In this document: positions 12,241 through 23,250 of the stretch, in pieces
Position numbering within the stretch: position 1 is the stretch's first letter
Layout: each line of letters starts with the position of its first letter
DNA from: Phragmites australis
Lineage: Eukaryota; Streptophyta; Magnoliopsida; Poales; Poaceae
Length of the DNA: 64,000 nt
Reading direction: 5' to 3'
Assembly (NCBI RefSeq): GCF_958298935.1
Contig: NC_084935.1
Location: 7,202,001-7,266,000 of the forward strand
Made by a program: the position numbers and the translations under genes
The notes under the pieces: model-generated
What the model was told of the DNA's origin: nothing
What the model saw: only the letters and a program-made list of their open reading frames with translations
Databases searched by the model: none

Positions 12241-12310
12241 CTCCACGTGTCCCAACGGTCTTTGCAGATCGCCCATCCATTGGACCATACAGATAAGGCC
12301 CGGATAAGGT
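12241..12310 (+). promoter_or_regulatory. LHCB4 light-responsive promoter cluster
   Basis: Within 70 bp lie a G-box CACGTG (12244-12249), an inverted CCAAT (around 12278), and two copies of GATAAGG (12292-12298 and 12303-12309). These two I-boxes are 11 bp apart, about one helical turn. The cluster sits 160-225 bp upstream of the LHCB4 ATG. G-box plus paired I-box is the classic light-responsive layout of LHC and rbcS promoters. No canonical TATA box is evident between the cluster and the ATG. The assignment is by motif only. Confidence 0.6.
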
Positions 12311-12435
12311 AGAGCCCATCGCTGCCGTCGAATAGATCACAGCCGCCCCGCAGCCGTCCGATCTGCCACGCAGAGATAGCACTATCCTATTTGTACCCCG
12401 TGACGAGCACCCCCGCCACACACCACCATACCTGA

Positions 12436-13427
<992 letters not shown>

Positions 13428-13791
13428 GGCCGCCATTGCTCCGTCCATCGATCGAAATATACATGTTCTTGAATTAACTGTTATCTCTATATCAGCTGGA
13501 TCGGAGATGGATGAATGCGTGCGTGGTTTGATTTTGTGATGAGTGAGAGGGTATGGGAAAGATCGATCCTTTGTCAATGGAGGTCTCGTTAATTAGGAGA
13601 GCTGCTGGGCTGGGACTTGGTGATTTGTAATATATGAACCAGTGATGAATTAATGCATTCACTTGTACATCTTGAGGTGGTATAAAATGTACCCTACTTT
13701 ATTTTTCTGGTTAAATCTTATTTTTTCAATACGCTAGTTTCCATTCTCCATTACAAGAACGGAAAGTTGGTTAAATCATAATACCCATTTA
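13428..13791. other. LHCB4 3' region
   Basis: 3' UTR and downstream sequence. AT-rich runs around 13620-13700 could supply the polyadenylation signal. I see no other feature. Confidence 0.4.
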
Positions 13792-14018
13792 GGGCTCGTT
13801 TGGCAAGCCAGGATTGGTCAGGATCAGCATGCCATGGAATGAAACCCACGCCGGGGTGAGATCCCTGGCGTCGACCAAAATTGCATTTGGCTGCGGCGTG
13901 GAACGGAATAACCCTGCCTGTACCCCACCGTTCCAAGGAAAAAAAGGAGCATGGGTCTATGGAGGCCGGGAAGAAAAAAATCATTTTGTGGAACGGAATA
14001 GCCCCGTCCAAAGCCCCC
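13792..14018. repeat. Possible Tourist-like MITE
   Basis: The left end TTA-GGGCTCGTTTGGCAAG resembles Tourist ends. The right end reads GTCCAAAGCCCCC followed by TAA. The motif GTGGAACGGAATA occurs twice inside (around 13898 and 13988). The inverted repeats match poorly and the flanks are TTA and TAA rather than a direct duplication, so this is tentative. Confidence 0.35.
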
Positions 14019-15116
14019 TAATCCCATCCTCTTGTGTCACCTGCCTCTCCAATCCAACGGCGCCCCGCTCGATTCCGGCGTGACCCGCTCGTCCTCTCAC
14101 GCCACCCACTTCTCCGATCCGGCGTCACCCTTCTCGACTCAGGTGGCTCTTCCAGCCTCCCTACCTGTGACTTTCTCCTCGACGACTCACCTCTCCGGCC
14201 GCTGGTATCCTCCTCCCTTCTAAGGTTCCACGTCATGCCGCCTGTGATTGGCCTTTGTCTCTCACAGATCTACCACCATATGAGGACGACACTTGCTGTT
14301 CATTTGCGGCTGCATGGGTTCGCTTGCGGCCCCTTATCTGCAGCTTACGGCGGCTCAAAATCTTCGATGCTCGATGGCATCTCAGATCTTCAGTACTTCT
14401 GTGGTAACAAACTTTCTCATTTTTGCTTCTGTGTGAGAGGAAAATCTTATTAAAAAATATAAAAATGAGCACATGTTCAGATAGCACCGACTTACCTTTG
14501 AATTTTCAAATGGCTTTAGTCAATTAAGCAATTTATTATTCCGTGTCTGCAAGTAATCGTGCACCATATGTTTTCTTTTGGTTTGGAATAGATGCAAGGA
14601 ATCGTTCAACATATGCACCGTTTCAGATGACTGCCTAGTTCAGTGGCTATCTGCTTGCTAGTGCAGTAAAAGTAAAAAAAAATCGTTCAGATGTCCCAAA
14701 AGTCATACTTAACAGTTCAATATTTGAGACAAATTTCATGATACCTAAAATTCGTCTTTTTTCTTAAATTAAAATTTATATTTTTATCTAAATTTTTTGG
14801 AGAGCTAGATGATTGCGTCCTTTATACCACCTAATTTTTTCATAAATTTTCATAATTATTTGATAGTATTTTGAATTTTAAGTGTATTAGAACACAATAT
14901 TTTTTTAATTTTTAAATATGGCACCCTCCAACGAGAGATATGAGTCTAGATCTATAATTTTTTAAAATGGACACAATATTTGTAATATTTAATTTAAAAA
15001 ATATAAAAAAAATCCTATTTTGAGACCCTTGTGGCCCAATCTCGGCCTGGATGACCTCAATAACAAAACAAAACCACCATGGGCTTGGTGGGCATTCACG
15101 TGTAGGCCCCAAACAT
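14019..15116. other. Intergenic stretch left of the MULE
   Basis: A C-rich segment (14030-14230) has open frames on both strands but no recognisable domain. It is followed by AT-rich sequence. No gene is supported. Confidence 0.4.
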
Positions 15117-15360
15117 GTTTTTGATTAAAAATTTAAATAAATAGATTTTTCATAGAAAAATTTGTAAAATTAGGCGTCTGTAGCCCTCTGAAATGGCGGT
15201 TAGAGGCCCTAACCACTTCCTGAGAGGGCGGTATGCCTAACCGCCCCCTCAGGGGGCGGGTACAGCCTGTCCGCCCGAGCCGGCTCCCTTACCGCCCCCT
15301 CAGGGGGCGGGTAGGAGTCCTTACCGCCATCTCAGAGGGTGGTAAGGGGCCTCCCCGCCC
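15117..15360. repeat. MULE left terminal inverted repeat with hairpin array
   Basis: An outer AT-rich part (to about 15175) is followed by several imperfect palindromes of the form CCGCCCYCTCAGRGGGCGG (15195-15345). The GC-rich part alternates CTAACCGCC.. and GGCGGTTAGG.. units, so each TIR can itself fold into several hairpins. The partner is at 23058-23250. Confidence 0.75.
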
Positions 15361-15394
15361 ATCGCGCTGCGCTACCCGCCCAGCCGCCCTCTCC

Positions 15395-15404
15395 TATAAA
15401 AAGG
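15395..15404 (+). promoter_or_regulatory. TATA box of the MULE transposase gene
   Basis: TATAAAAAGG lies immediately inside the left TIR. It is followed by a purine-rich leader and a possible GT..AG leader intron (GTAAGT at 15544). MULE transposase promoters are usually at the TIR, so the position fits. Confidence 0.5.
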
Positions 15405-15856
15405 CCAAAAAATAGGCCAAAATTTTATTATAATCCGAAAAAAGAAAAAGTTGAGAAGAGGGAGGAGAAGAGAGGAGAGGGGAGGAAGAGAGGTCAGTGA
15501 AGCCCTGCTGCATTTGAGCCGCGGATTTGAAGAATAATTTCGAGTAAGTCTTTTTTTCTTTTTTATTGTTGTTAATTAGTGCAGTAGCAGTATATGACAT
15601 AGGTTTTAGACATTTATGACCTAGGGTTTTGAAAATTGTCAAATTTATTTAGAAAATTGTACGATAGCAGTGCAATGTAGAATATTATTTTTAGTATATT
15701 ATTTTTTACTATATTGGGGTTGTACCTGTGGATGTAGGAGGTAGCAGTATATGATAATTTGTGAACCTAGGATAGCATTTAGAAATAATTTTATCCGATA
15801 ATTAGAAATATAGTTTATTGTCTTAACATTGGTTATGTTTGCGGGTGTTTCTACGG

Positions 15857-18593
15857 ATGGCAGATAAATTAATTTTGCAGATATATTATGGTGAGGGTGA
15901 AATTAGGTACGGTCCTAACGGTGCAGATCTGTCTGAATTTCGTCATGTCATGAAGGGGCTTAGTAAAGCTAATGAGAGGACCATTGTGGGTGTGTGCAAA
16001 TAGCTCATGCGATTTTTCCAACTGGATCCGCAGCAACATGAGCTGAAGTTGAAAGCTGTCATCAGCCGTGCTAGTCATGGATACTTTGGTGAGCTTGTTC
16101 CCATCGAAGCCACATCAACTTGGAGGCAGTATATAGATATATGTTGTGAACGTGGCCTACCGCTTGTTTTGTTAGCTAAGGCATACCTGAAAGATCAAAA
16201 TGAGGTGAACTCTACGGAAGTAATAGCAGGACCAAGTGAGGCAGTGGAAGATGAATCAGAGGCGGCTAATGTCGGGTCCAGGGAGGAAGTTGGTGATGTT
16301 CCAGAGCTACAACCGATGGGTGTAGCTGATGAAGGGGGCACATCCCTAGCATCGTTGAAGATAAGCAGGACAAAGTGAGGCAGTGGAAGATGAATCAGAG
16401 GCGGCTATGTCAGGTCCAGGGAGGAAGTTGGTGATGTTCCAGAGCTGCAACCGGTGGGTGTAGCTGATGAAGGAGAGCACATCCCTAGCATCATTGAAGA
16501 TATGGATTTGGAGGATGAAGAGTCGGAGGAAGGCCTTGCCGATGGGGATTCGTCTAACGAGGAGGATAATGCTCCAGTTCCTGCAGAGTGGAGGGATCAT
16601 GAATTTTCGAAGCTGGTGGTTAACGAGGCTGACCGGACACCGTGGCAGTACCATGAGAACGAGGTGTCACATGATGCTATGTACCCTACAAAAGAGACAG
16701 TTATTGATGCAGTGAAATTCTGGTCGTTGTCTCTTCGTAGGCAATTCAAGGTTGTTAAATCCAATAAAAGGGAGTACGATGTGAAGTGTTTGGTGCCTCA
16801 GTGCCCTTGGCGGGTGCACGCATTCAGAGGGAAATGGGTAGACTACTGGCAATGCTCAATAGTTAAGGAACATAATTGTCACATTGAGGAAATAGAGTTC
16901 GTCTACCGGAACCTGTCTTTTGCTTTCATTGCAAATGTTATGTACGGAGAGATTATTGACAACCTAAGGTATGAGCCACGATCAATAATCCGTGCTATTG
17001 AGCAAAGGTTCCAGTACATAATAAACTATGCGAAGGCATGGAGGGCGAAACAAGAGGCTATTGAGATGAGGTTCGGAACATATCATATCACAATCTACCT
17101 CGTCAATTAGCCATAATTTGTGGAAGAAATTCAGGCAGCTACTATGATATCAAGCATTACCCCTTTACTGATGTGGAGTACAGCGGAAAAAGAGTGTTGC
17201 AGCGTGCTTTCTTTGCATTCGCTGCAACTATCAAAGCATTTCAATATTGCCGACCCATCATATGCCTAGATGGAACATTCCTGACTGGAAAGTACAAAGG
17301 GCAGATTTTGTCTGCAATTGGGGTCGACGGTAACAAACAAGTCCTGCCACTAGGGTTTGCTTTCGTGGAGAGTGAGAACGGGGGCAACTGGTTTCCTAGA
17401 GCGGGTTAAACATGCAATTGTTCTTGACCGACCAGATGTGTGTCTCATTCATGAAAGACATGTAGGATTGTTGCAGGCTTTGCTGGATATGCAACATGGT
17501 AGCGTGCGACGGGGTGTAGCAGCACAGTGACCCGACCTCAAAAGCAGGTGGTGCATGCGCCATATGGGTGCGAACTTCTACAGATAGTTTAAAAACAAAG
17601 AGTTATGAAGCTTTTCAAGAAGTTGTGCAGTCAAAACCAACAACATAAGTTCAATGCACTATGGGCAAGACTTGATGAACTGACTCTAAAACAAACTGCG
17701 GAGGTTGCACCTAACGGTGATGAACCAATAGCTCTCGGACCTCTTCCAACCAATACTCCGTAGATTGTAAGGAGATCAGGCTCATCTATTAGGAGCTTCT
17801 CACAGTGGATACGTAATGAGCCAAATGAAAAATAGGCTCTGTTGTACGACAGTGGTGGTGCAAGGTACGGAGTAATGACTACAAATCTTGCAGAGGTTTA
17901 TAACTGGGTCATGCGAGGAATGAGGTCCCTACCACTAGTTGGAATTGTACAAGGTATTTTGCATGAGACCTGTAAGTACTTTATTGATTGGTATGCAGGT
18001 GCTAAGGTTGTAATGGAGGACAATCGTATGCTTTATGGACGGATGCTATGTGAGTACATGGAGAAGGCTAATAAGAAGGTCCACATGCATCGCGCAAATC
18101 AAGAGGGTACTGCGGAGCACAGGTTCAGTGTTCTGTGTCGGGATAAGGGTCGGAGGGGGGTAGACGTGAGCGGCATGTTCAAGAGTGTGTGCTAAGGAGT
18201 GGGACATGCATTTGTAGTTGTCAGAAGCCACAATTACTCCACAAACCTTGTACACACGTCATAGCTGCGTGTGCGGAGCACCAAATGCTTTCTAGGCAAT
18301 ATGTGTCAAAGTATTTTATGAAAGATCAAATACTCAACACCTGGAACCAAGAGCTGTATGGTTACGGCATTGTTGACACTTTTACAAGTAATCCAGGGCC
18401 TGCAAGAATATATGTGCCTGATTTGGAAAAGATGAAGAACGCACCGGACCGAAGACAAACTCGTCGGATTCGCAACGATATAGATGAATCCGAGGCTGGC
18501 CCTAGGGTGAAGCGATGCAGTCAGTGCAATGAAATAGGTCACACGTACAAGTATTATCCCAAAAATGCACCAGGTGATGCACCTGTTGTCTAG
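15857..18593 (+). pseudogene. MURA-type MULE transposase, inactivated
   Basis: This gene encoded a Mutator-like transposase. In order: an N-terminal region from the ATG at 15857 (MADKLILQIYYGEG); an acidic linker; a MuDR-type DNA-binding domain (16600-16900, with VKCLVPQCPWRVHA and EHNCHIE); the MULE catalytic domain with CLDGTFLTGKYKGQ (first Asp codon 17269); TTNLAEVYNWVMRG near the third acidic site; a SWIM zinc finger CICSCQKPQLLHKPCTHV; and a C-terminal CCHC knuckle. Damage includes an in-frame TAG at 16001, a 139-bp tandem duplication in the acidic linker (copies start 16226 and 16365), frameshifts near 17100 and 17395, and several later stops. The second catalytic motif reads IHERHVG where active MULEs have D. 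The knuckle CSQCNEIGHTYKYY has Tyr for the last Cys. The gene ends with TAG at 18591. Confidence 0.85.
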
Positions 18594-18741
18594 GTGAGTT
18601 TTATGGTGTGTTGTGCTCATTTTGTACCATTTTAATCTTCGTTAATGTTGCATATAGTGATATAGTTAATTTGCATTCAAAGTATATTGTTACTGTCTTT
18701 ATTTAACAATGCATTAATGTACATGTCTTTCAAATGCAGAT

Positions 18742-21662
18742 ATGGCTAACCCTGCGACCCCCGAGCTTTTAGACCCTGCCGTGGACAAGAAGCATCGCAG
18801 CTTCTTATCCGCCGAGCACCAGACGAAGCTAGGAGTGTTTCGACCACGGGGCCCTAGAGAGCTGCTGACGATAGACGAGCGATGGAAGCACAGGTACTTC
18901 GATAATTTTGATACAAAATTGTCATATCACTGATGTTGTTCCATATTATTGATATACTGCAACACTTATAGGTTGGCAGCGGCCGGACTCCTACCGCTTT
19001 GCCGGTTGGTCAAGGCCCGATCGACGAAGAACCCCGAGGTAGCGGCCCATCGTTTCTACTTTGATCGGTCGCTGATAGCAGCACTGGTCGACCGATGAAG
19101 GCCGGAGACACATACGTTCCATCTCTCGTGCGGCAAGATGACCCCGACCTTGCAGAACGTAGCCTACCTCTTAGGCCTTCCTTGCGCGGGAGCTGCAGTT
19201 GGGGTCATCGATATGCAAGCTGACTGGATCAACGACATGCATCAGCGCTTTGGCCCGGTGGAGCGAAAGACGGACGCACCCCCCTACGTGCCTGAGTTCT
19301 TGTCTGATGCACGAGGACCAACGAAGAAGTGGATCCTACAGTTCTAGGTACTTTACCATACAACCTATCAAATACTAATATAGTATATAGTAATGCTCGT
19401 TTTTTATACCAATCATATTTGCATCCCGCGTACATACACCCCCATACCAACGCATACGCGGTCTCCAGGCATTTGGAGGCCTTCCTGCTTTGGTTGTTTG
19501 GGTGGGTAATGTTCACTAGTGGCTAAGGCCACCTGGTTGCCAGGATGCTTGTGCCGTACTCTCGGTCGATAGCGGACGCTGATGCGGATGAGGTACCGTA
19601 GTTTAGTTGGGCGTCCGCTGTCCTTGCTGCAACGTATCGGGCGCTCTGCGACGCGTGCACGAAGAAAGAGCCACTAGCCAATTTCGCCGGGTGTCCACTT
19701 CTTCTGCAGCTATTGTCATACGAGCATTTCTCTATAGGCAGGCCAGTGGTGGACCGCTCCCCGTACCCAGAGGAATGGTACGACGAGCCGAACAAGGACG
19801 CGCCTACTATGGCCTCGATGTGGTGCCGTCGTCGGGTACGTATTTTACACTAACAATTTGCTTCATGTTCTTTTCCCCTCTAACGATTTGTATTGATGTT
19901 TGTCACGCAGCCACACTAGGCGCACGAGCAGCCTCGCAGCGTGTACGAGCATTTTCGTACCCAGTTCGACAGGCTATGTCCAGACGACGTGGTATGGAAG
20001 CCATACAACATCTTGACCGTGCAAGGGCGTGCAGGATTGGGTTTGTCACCGTTGTGTACCCGCGACGAGGAGTACTGGCTCACGAAGGCGCCGCTTGTCT
20101 TCGACATCTACATCGAAGAGTACTCACCGCACTGCGTCATGCGGCAGTTTGGCTGTCACCAGGTAATGCCTCTCGTCCACATACGTACCGTCCCCGTGCA
20201 AGTCCACAGGTACATATGCAAAATTACAGTTTTCGCAACCATCATTTTACTGTGACTTACATTTACCATGGTTCAAATGCATGTACACACGGAAAGGCCA
20301 GCCAGCTGGCAACCTCTGGGCAGAGCGCTTGGCCCCTTACATGGCAACATGAGCCCAAGCGCTACAGGATGTGGTGGAGGAGGCTCGTCCCCATACTGAG
20401 CGGAACTTCAACGAGTACCTACAGTAGTACATGCCACGTACACGCACACATGTCACCTACACCCCAGAGGGTGTCCGGCCCCACATCGCGTCGACAACAG
20501 AGGCATACCCGGTGCATTGGGACGAGGACGCCGCATTAGCAGTAAGTTGTTTTTTGAAGTCAGTAGTCCATACTGAACGAACATAACCGTATACTGTAAT
20601 TATTTACTTCTGTTCGTATTCGCAGGCAGATATCGTTTATGATGTACATAGGGATGCAGCTGGTGCCATGGACCGCCTCCGGCAAGGGCACCACCTAAGT
20701 GCGTCGGATGTTGCGAGCTTCATCAAGCGGGTTTTTGACAAGACAACGCGCATCTTGAAGCTTACCTCATGCCGATCTACCATAGATGTAGCAGGAGCGC
20801 TTCCCAGGTCCAGTGGTGTCCACGCCGAGTCGTCTCGGTCGTCAGACGTGCACCGTCGTTCATCCGTGTCAGCACCCACACGACCCCTTCTACCACGTCA
20901 TGGAGGCTCAGAGCAACTTGGTACGAATTATACTTTTGAATAATATTGAACAATATCCTTTACTTACTACTGCATTGATTATTAAACTTTCATTAGATCC
21001 ACCTGCACAAGTCTCGACGTAGCCTCGTAGATCCAGCCCTGTGTGTCCACCCTCAAGTACTAGCGGCACCCTTCATCCTAGTTTTTAATACTTTCAGCAA
21101 AATAAGTTAATATTGTGCTCAGGTTACTTCGGTGACGAGGCCGGTCCATCTTCGACGGCCCGACGCCCGACGCCGCCTGTAACATACGAGCCATACTACG
21201 GCACGACAGCGTGGCCTTCTTCTGCTGCACCGTCATACCACGCAGGTACAATTATACAATTTTTACTACTACTTTCAATACCACATTGTTCGTATCTAAC
21301 GTGATTATTTGTTCGTAGGCCTCTCCAGCCAGTACACATGGACGCCTGCGGAACCTTCACAGTCCTCCTACCCTAGTCAGGAGGATGAGGCTGGCCCGGA
21401 CGCCGCATACGACCTCGTCCGTGACTTCTTCGGGGGCACACCTGACTACGACGTCCTCCAGCGTTTCTAGGTTTCCAGTGCTCTCCTTCGGACACAGCCC
21501 ATGCAGGAGGAGGCCTCGACACCGGTGGTCCCTACTAGGCCTACCAGACACGTCGGTCCACCCGACCCCCTCACCTACTCCAGGGGTCACGTGAGGGTTA
21601 ACCAGCGGCATCGGGACCACGATAGGGCGCACGGGCGACGGCAACGAGGGAGGCAGCAGTAG
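18742..21662 (+). pseudogene. Plant mobile domain (PMD, MAIN-like) gene carried by the MULE, decayed
   Basis: PMD proteins (PF10536; relatives of Arabidopsis MAIN/MAIL1) are nuclear proteins that also occur as passenger genes of plant transposons. The first exon is 18742-18893 (from ATG, ending GT) and the second begins at 18972. The joined product reads ..LTIDERWKHRLAAAGLLPL. Conserved PMD blocks follow: THTFHLSCGKMTPTLQNVAY, HLEAFLLWLFGWVMF, WASAVLAATYRALCDAC, VVWKPYNI and LVFDIYIEEYSPHCVMRQFG. A basic C-terminus (RVNQRHRDHDRAHGRRQRG) ends with a stop at 21660. Inactivating changes include TGG to TGA in the motif before RPETHTFHL (about 19096), a TAG where CAG is expected at the exon 2 end (19345), and stops near 19525 and 19600. 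The exons after 19350 are inferred from conserved blocks and their exact borders are uncertain. Confidence 0.75.
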
Positions 21663-22061
21663 ATTTTTACATTTTATGTAACTTACATATGCATATTCGC
21701 TACGTGATGTACTCCTATGTATTCAGACACGTTTACTTTGTATGGTCGACTTAGCATGTTGTAAATGCATTTCATATTCAGACACGTTTAATGAAGAAGT
21801 GACCACACTACTAAACTTTAACTATGACTTGACAACACATGCCTCCTTGCGCAGGCTTTAAACAAGACGTGACAACACTACCCAGCTTTTTCCAAACAAT
21901 AAATGACAACACGGGTACCAACAAATATAGAATCTCTGACCATTATCAATGACACAACTTTCCCATTCTTCAAGATGGAATCCGATGCTCCTGCCACCAG
22001 CTACGCCTCTGCCCTCACTCCTTTCTTCAAGAGCGAATCCAATGCTCCTGCCTCCCTCAAC

Positions 22062-22069
22062 TATAAATA
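22062..22069 (+). promoter_or_regulatory. TATA box of the GRF zinc-finger passenger gene
   Basis: TATAAATA lies 60 bp upstream of the presumed (mutated) start codon at 22123. It is preceded by two direct repeats of AATCCRATGCTCCTGCC (around 21979 and 22036). This indicates that the third MULE gene had its own promoter. Confidence 0.45.
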
Positions 22070-22122
22070 GCCAAACCTTCTTACATTGGAGCATCACTCA
22101 TTTCTCATATCTCTCAAGTGCA

Positions 22123-22758
22123 ATATCTTCCTCAGCTCCATCAAACCCACCAAAGAAACATTGGGAGACTACCATACCTGAAGGTCTCGAACCACCAATG
22201 TGCTTCTGTGGTGACCTTTGTAAGCTCCGCGAGTCACATGACATCTCATACACCTATGGACTACGCTTCTTCATGTGTGCCAACTACGAGTATGACAAGC
22301 CTCAACATGCAACAACTGGTTATCGACCGGTACGATAACAGATATCCGCCTCATCTCTTCCGATTTCGCACCCTTTTTTACTAACCGCTCATCTTGTTCC
22401 ATTTGTTTAGTCCCCTCCACCGCTCTGTGATTTTATTCAGTACCTCGACAATGAGCAAAATGACTCACAGAAGCAGTGGGTCGACATGAATATGAGGTGG
22501 AGAAGGGAAGCGTACGCACGTCGGGAGTACGAGCAACAGCAAGAGGAACTTCGCCTCAAGCGGGAGGAAGAAGAGCGCATGAGGAAGGCGACGCACGACA
22601 GTACCGTGGCTCAGGCTCGTGAGGCTGAGATGGAAAGGAAGCGGGAGAGAGCCCGCCGTGCTAAGGCGGTAGGTCCCGATGCCCTTCGAAAGGGAAAGTA
22701 TCCTAGATGCACTCAATATAGAGTATCTAATGTAACCCGACATACTTTCCCTCCCTAA
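22123..22758 (+). pseudogene. GRF-type zinc-finger / coiled-coil protein gene carried by the MULE
   Basis: Exon 1 (22123-22329) encodes KKHWETTIPEGLEPPMCFCG, then CKLRE and RFFMCANYEYD. This is a GRF-like zinc finger with the CxC...C...C spacing. An 81-bp GT-AG intron joins it in phase to exon 2 (22411-22758). Exon 2 encodes SPPPLCDFIQYLDNE and a long charged coiled coil (RREYEQQQEELRLKREEEE), then GKYPRCTQ. Small grass proteins of this type with the PRCTQ ending are, as I recall, common next to MULE transposases; their function is unknown to me. GRF fingers bind single-stranded nucleic acid in other proteins. The expected start codon before SSSAPSN is ATA (22123-22125), probably a mutated ATG. 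Otherwise the frame is open to the stop at 22756. Open frames upstream of the TATA box are not part of the gene. Confidence 0.65.
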
Positions 22759-23057
22759 GTCATGTTATCATTAGGATTGGCGCACTAATAAGTAGGTCTT
22801 AGTGCGAACCGTATATGCCACCTTTGTTTCCTCATTGTATCGTCGCGGTTACAGTGTATTGTAATGTTTTTACTCTATGTTTGTCCTCGTTCGCACCCTA
22901 TACACACGTAAAATGCTGCAACTGCTAATTACTGATTTTTTATTCTTCGACTATTACATAACCTGCTCCAAATTTAAATTCTTAATTTCCTTAAACCCTT
23001 TCCTTTTTATTTCTTCAATTACACAAAAAAAATTACATTTTTAGAGAGAAAAAAGGT

Positions 23058-23250
23058 CCTAACCGCCCTCTCTGGAGGGCGGTTAGCCCCCCTTGCTGCT
23101 CTCTGAGAGGGCGGTTAGGCTTGCCGCCCTCTCAAGGGACAGTTAGGACCTCTAACCGCCCTCTCAGAGGGCTGCAGCAGCCTGGACTGCAAGCGCCTAG
23201 TTTTACAAATTCTCCTGCGGGTCTATTTATTTAAATTTTTAATAAAAAAA
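23058..23250. repeat. MULE right terminal inverted repeat with hairpin array
   Basis: This is the inverted counterpart of 15117-15360. Palindromic units such as CCGCCCTCTCTGGAGGGCGG (23062-23081) and AACCGCCCTCTCAGAGGGC (23154-23172) are followed by CTGCAAGCGCCTAGTTTTACAAAT and the AT-rich tip TCTATTTATTTAAATTTTTAAT. Confidence 0.75.

Larger units (their letters stand above)
15117..23250 (+). mobile_element. Mutator-like element (MULE) carrying MURA, PMD and GRF zinc-finger genes
   Basis: This element of about 8.1 kb is bounded by long terminal inverted repeats. The outer 22 bp at 15124-15145 (ATTAAAAATTTAAATAAATA..) is repeated inverted at 23222-23243. Both ends continue inward through TTTGTAAAAYTAGGCG and CAGCCCTCTGARA into arrays of GAGGGCGGTTAGG-type repeats. 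Inside, all on the + strand, are a decayed MURA-type transposase (15857-18593), a plant-mobile-domain gene (18742-21662) and a GRF-type zinc-finger gene (22123-22758). The MULE assignment rests on the transposase family and the long TIRs. I could not find a clean 9-bp target duplication, so the exact outer borders are uncertain by about 10 bp. The transposase carries stops and a changed catalytic residue, so this copy is not autonomous. Confidence 0.85.

Noticed and set aside
21949..22122. Upstream extension of the GRF zinc-finger frame to an ATG at 21949
   Set aside because: It runs through a TATA box and two promoter-like direct repeats. The likely start is at 22123.
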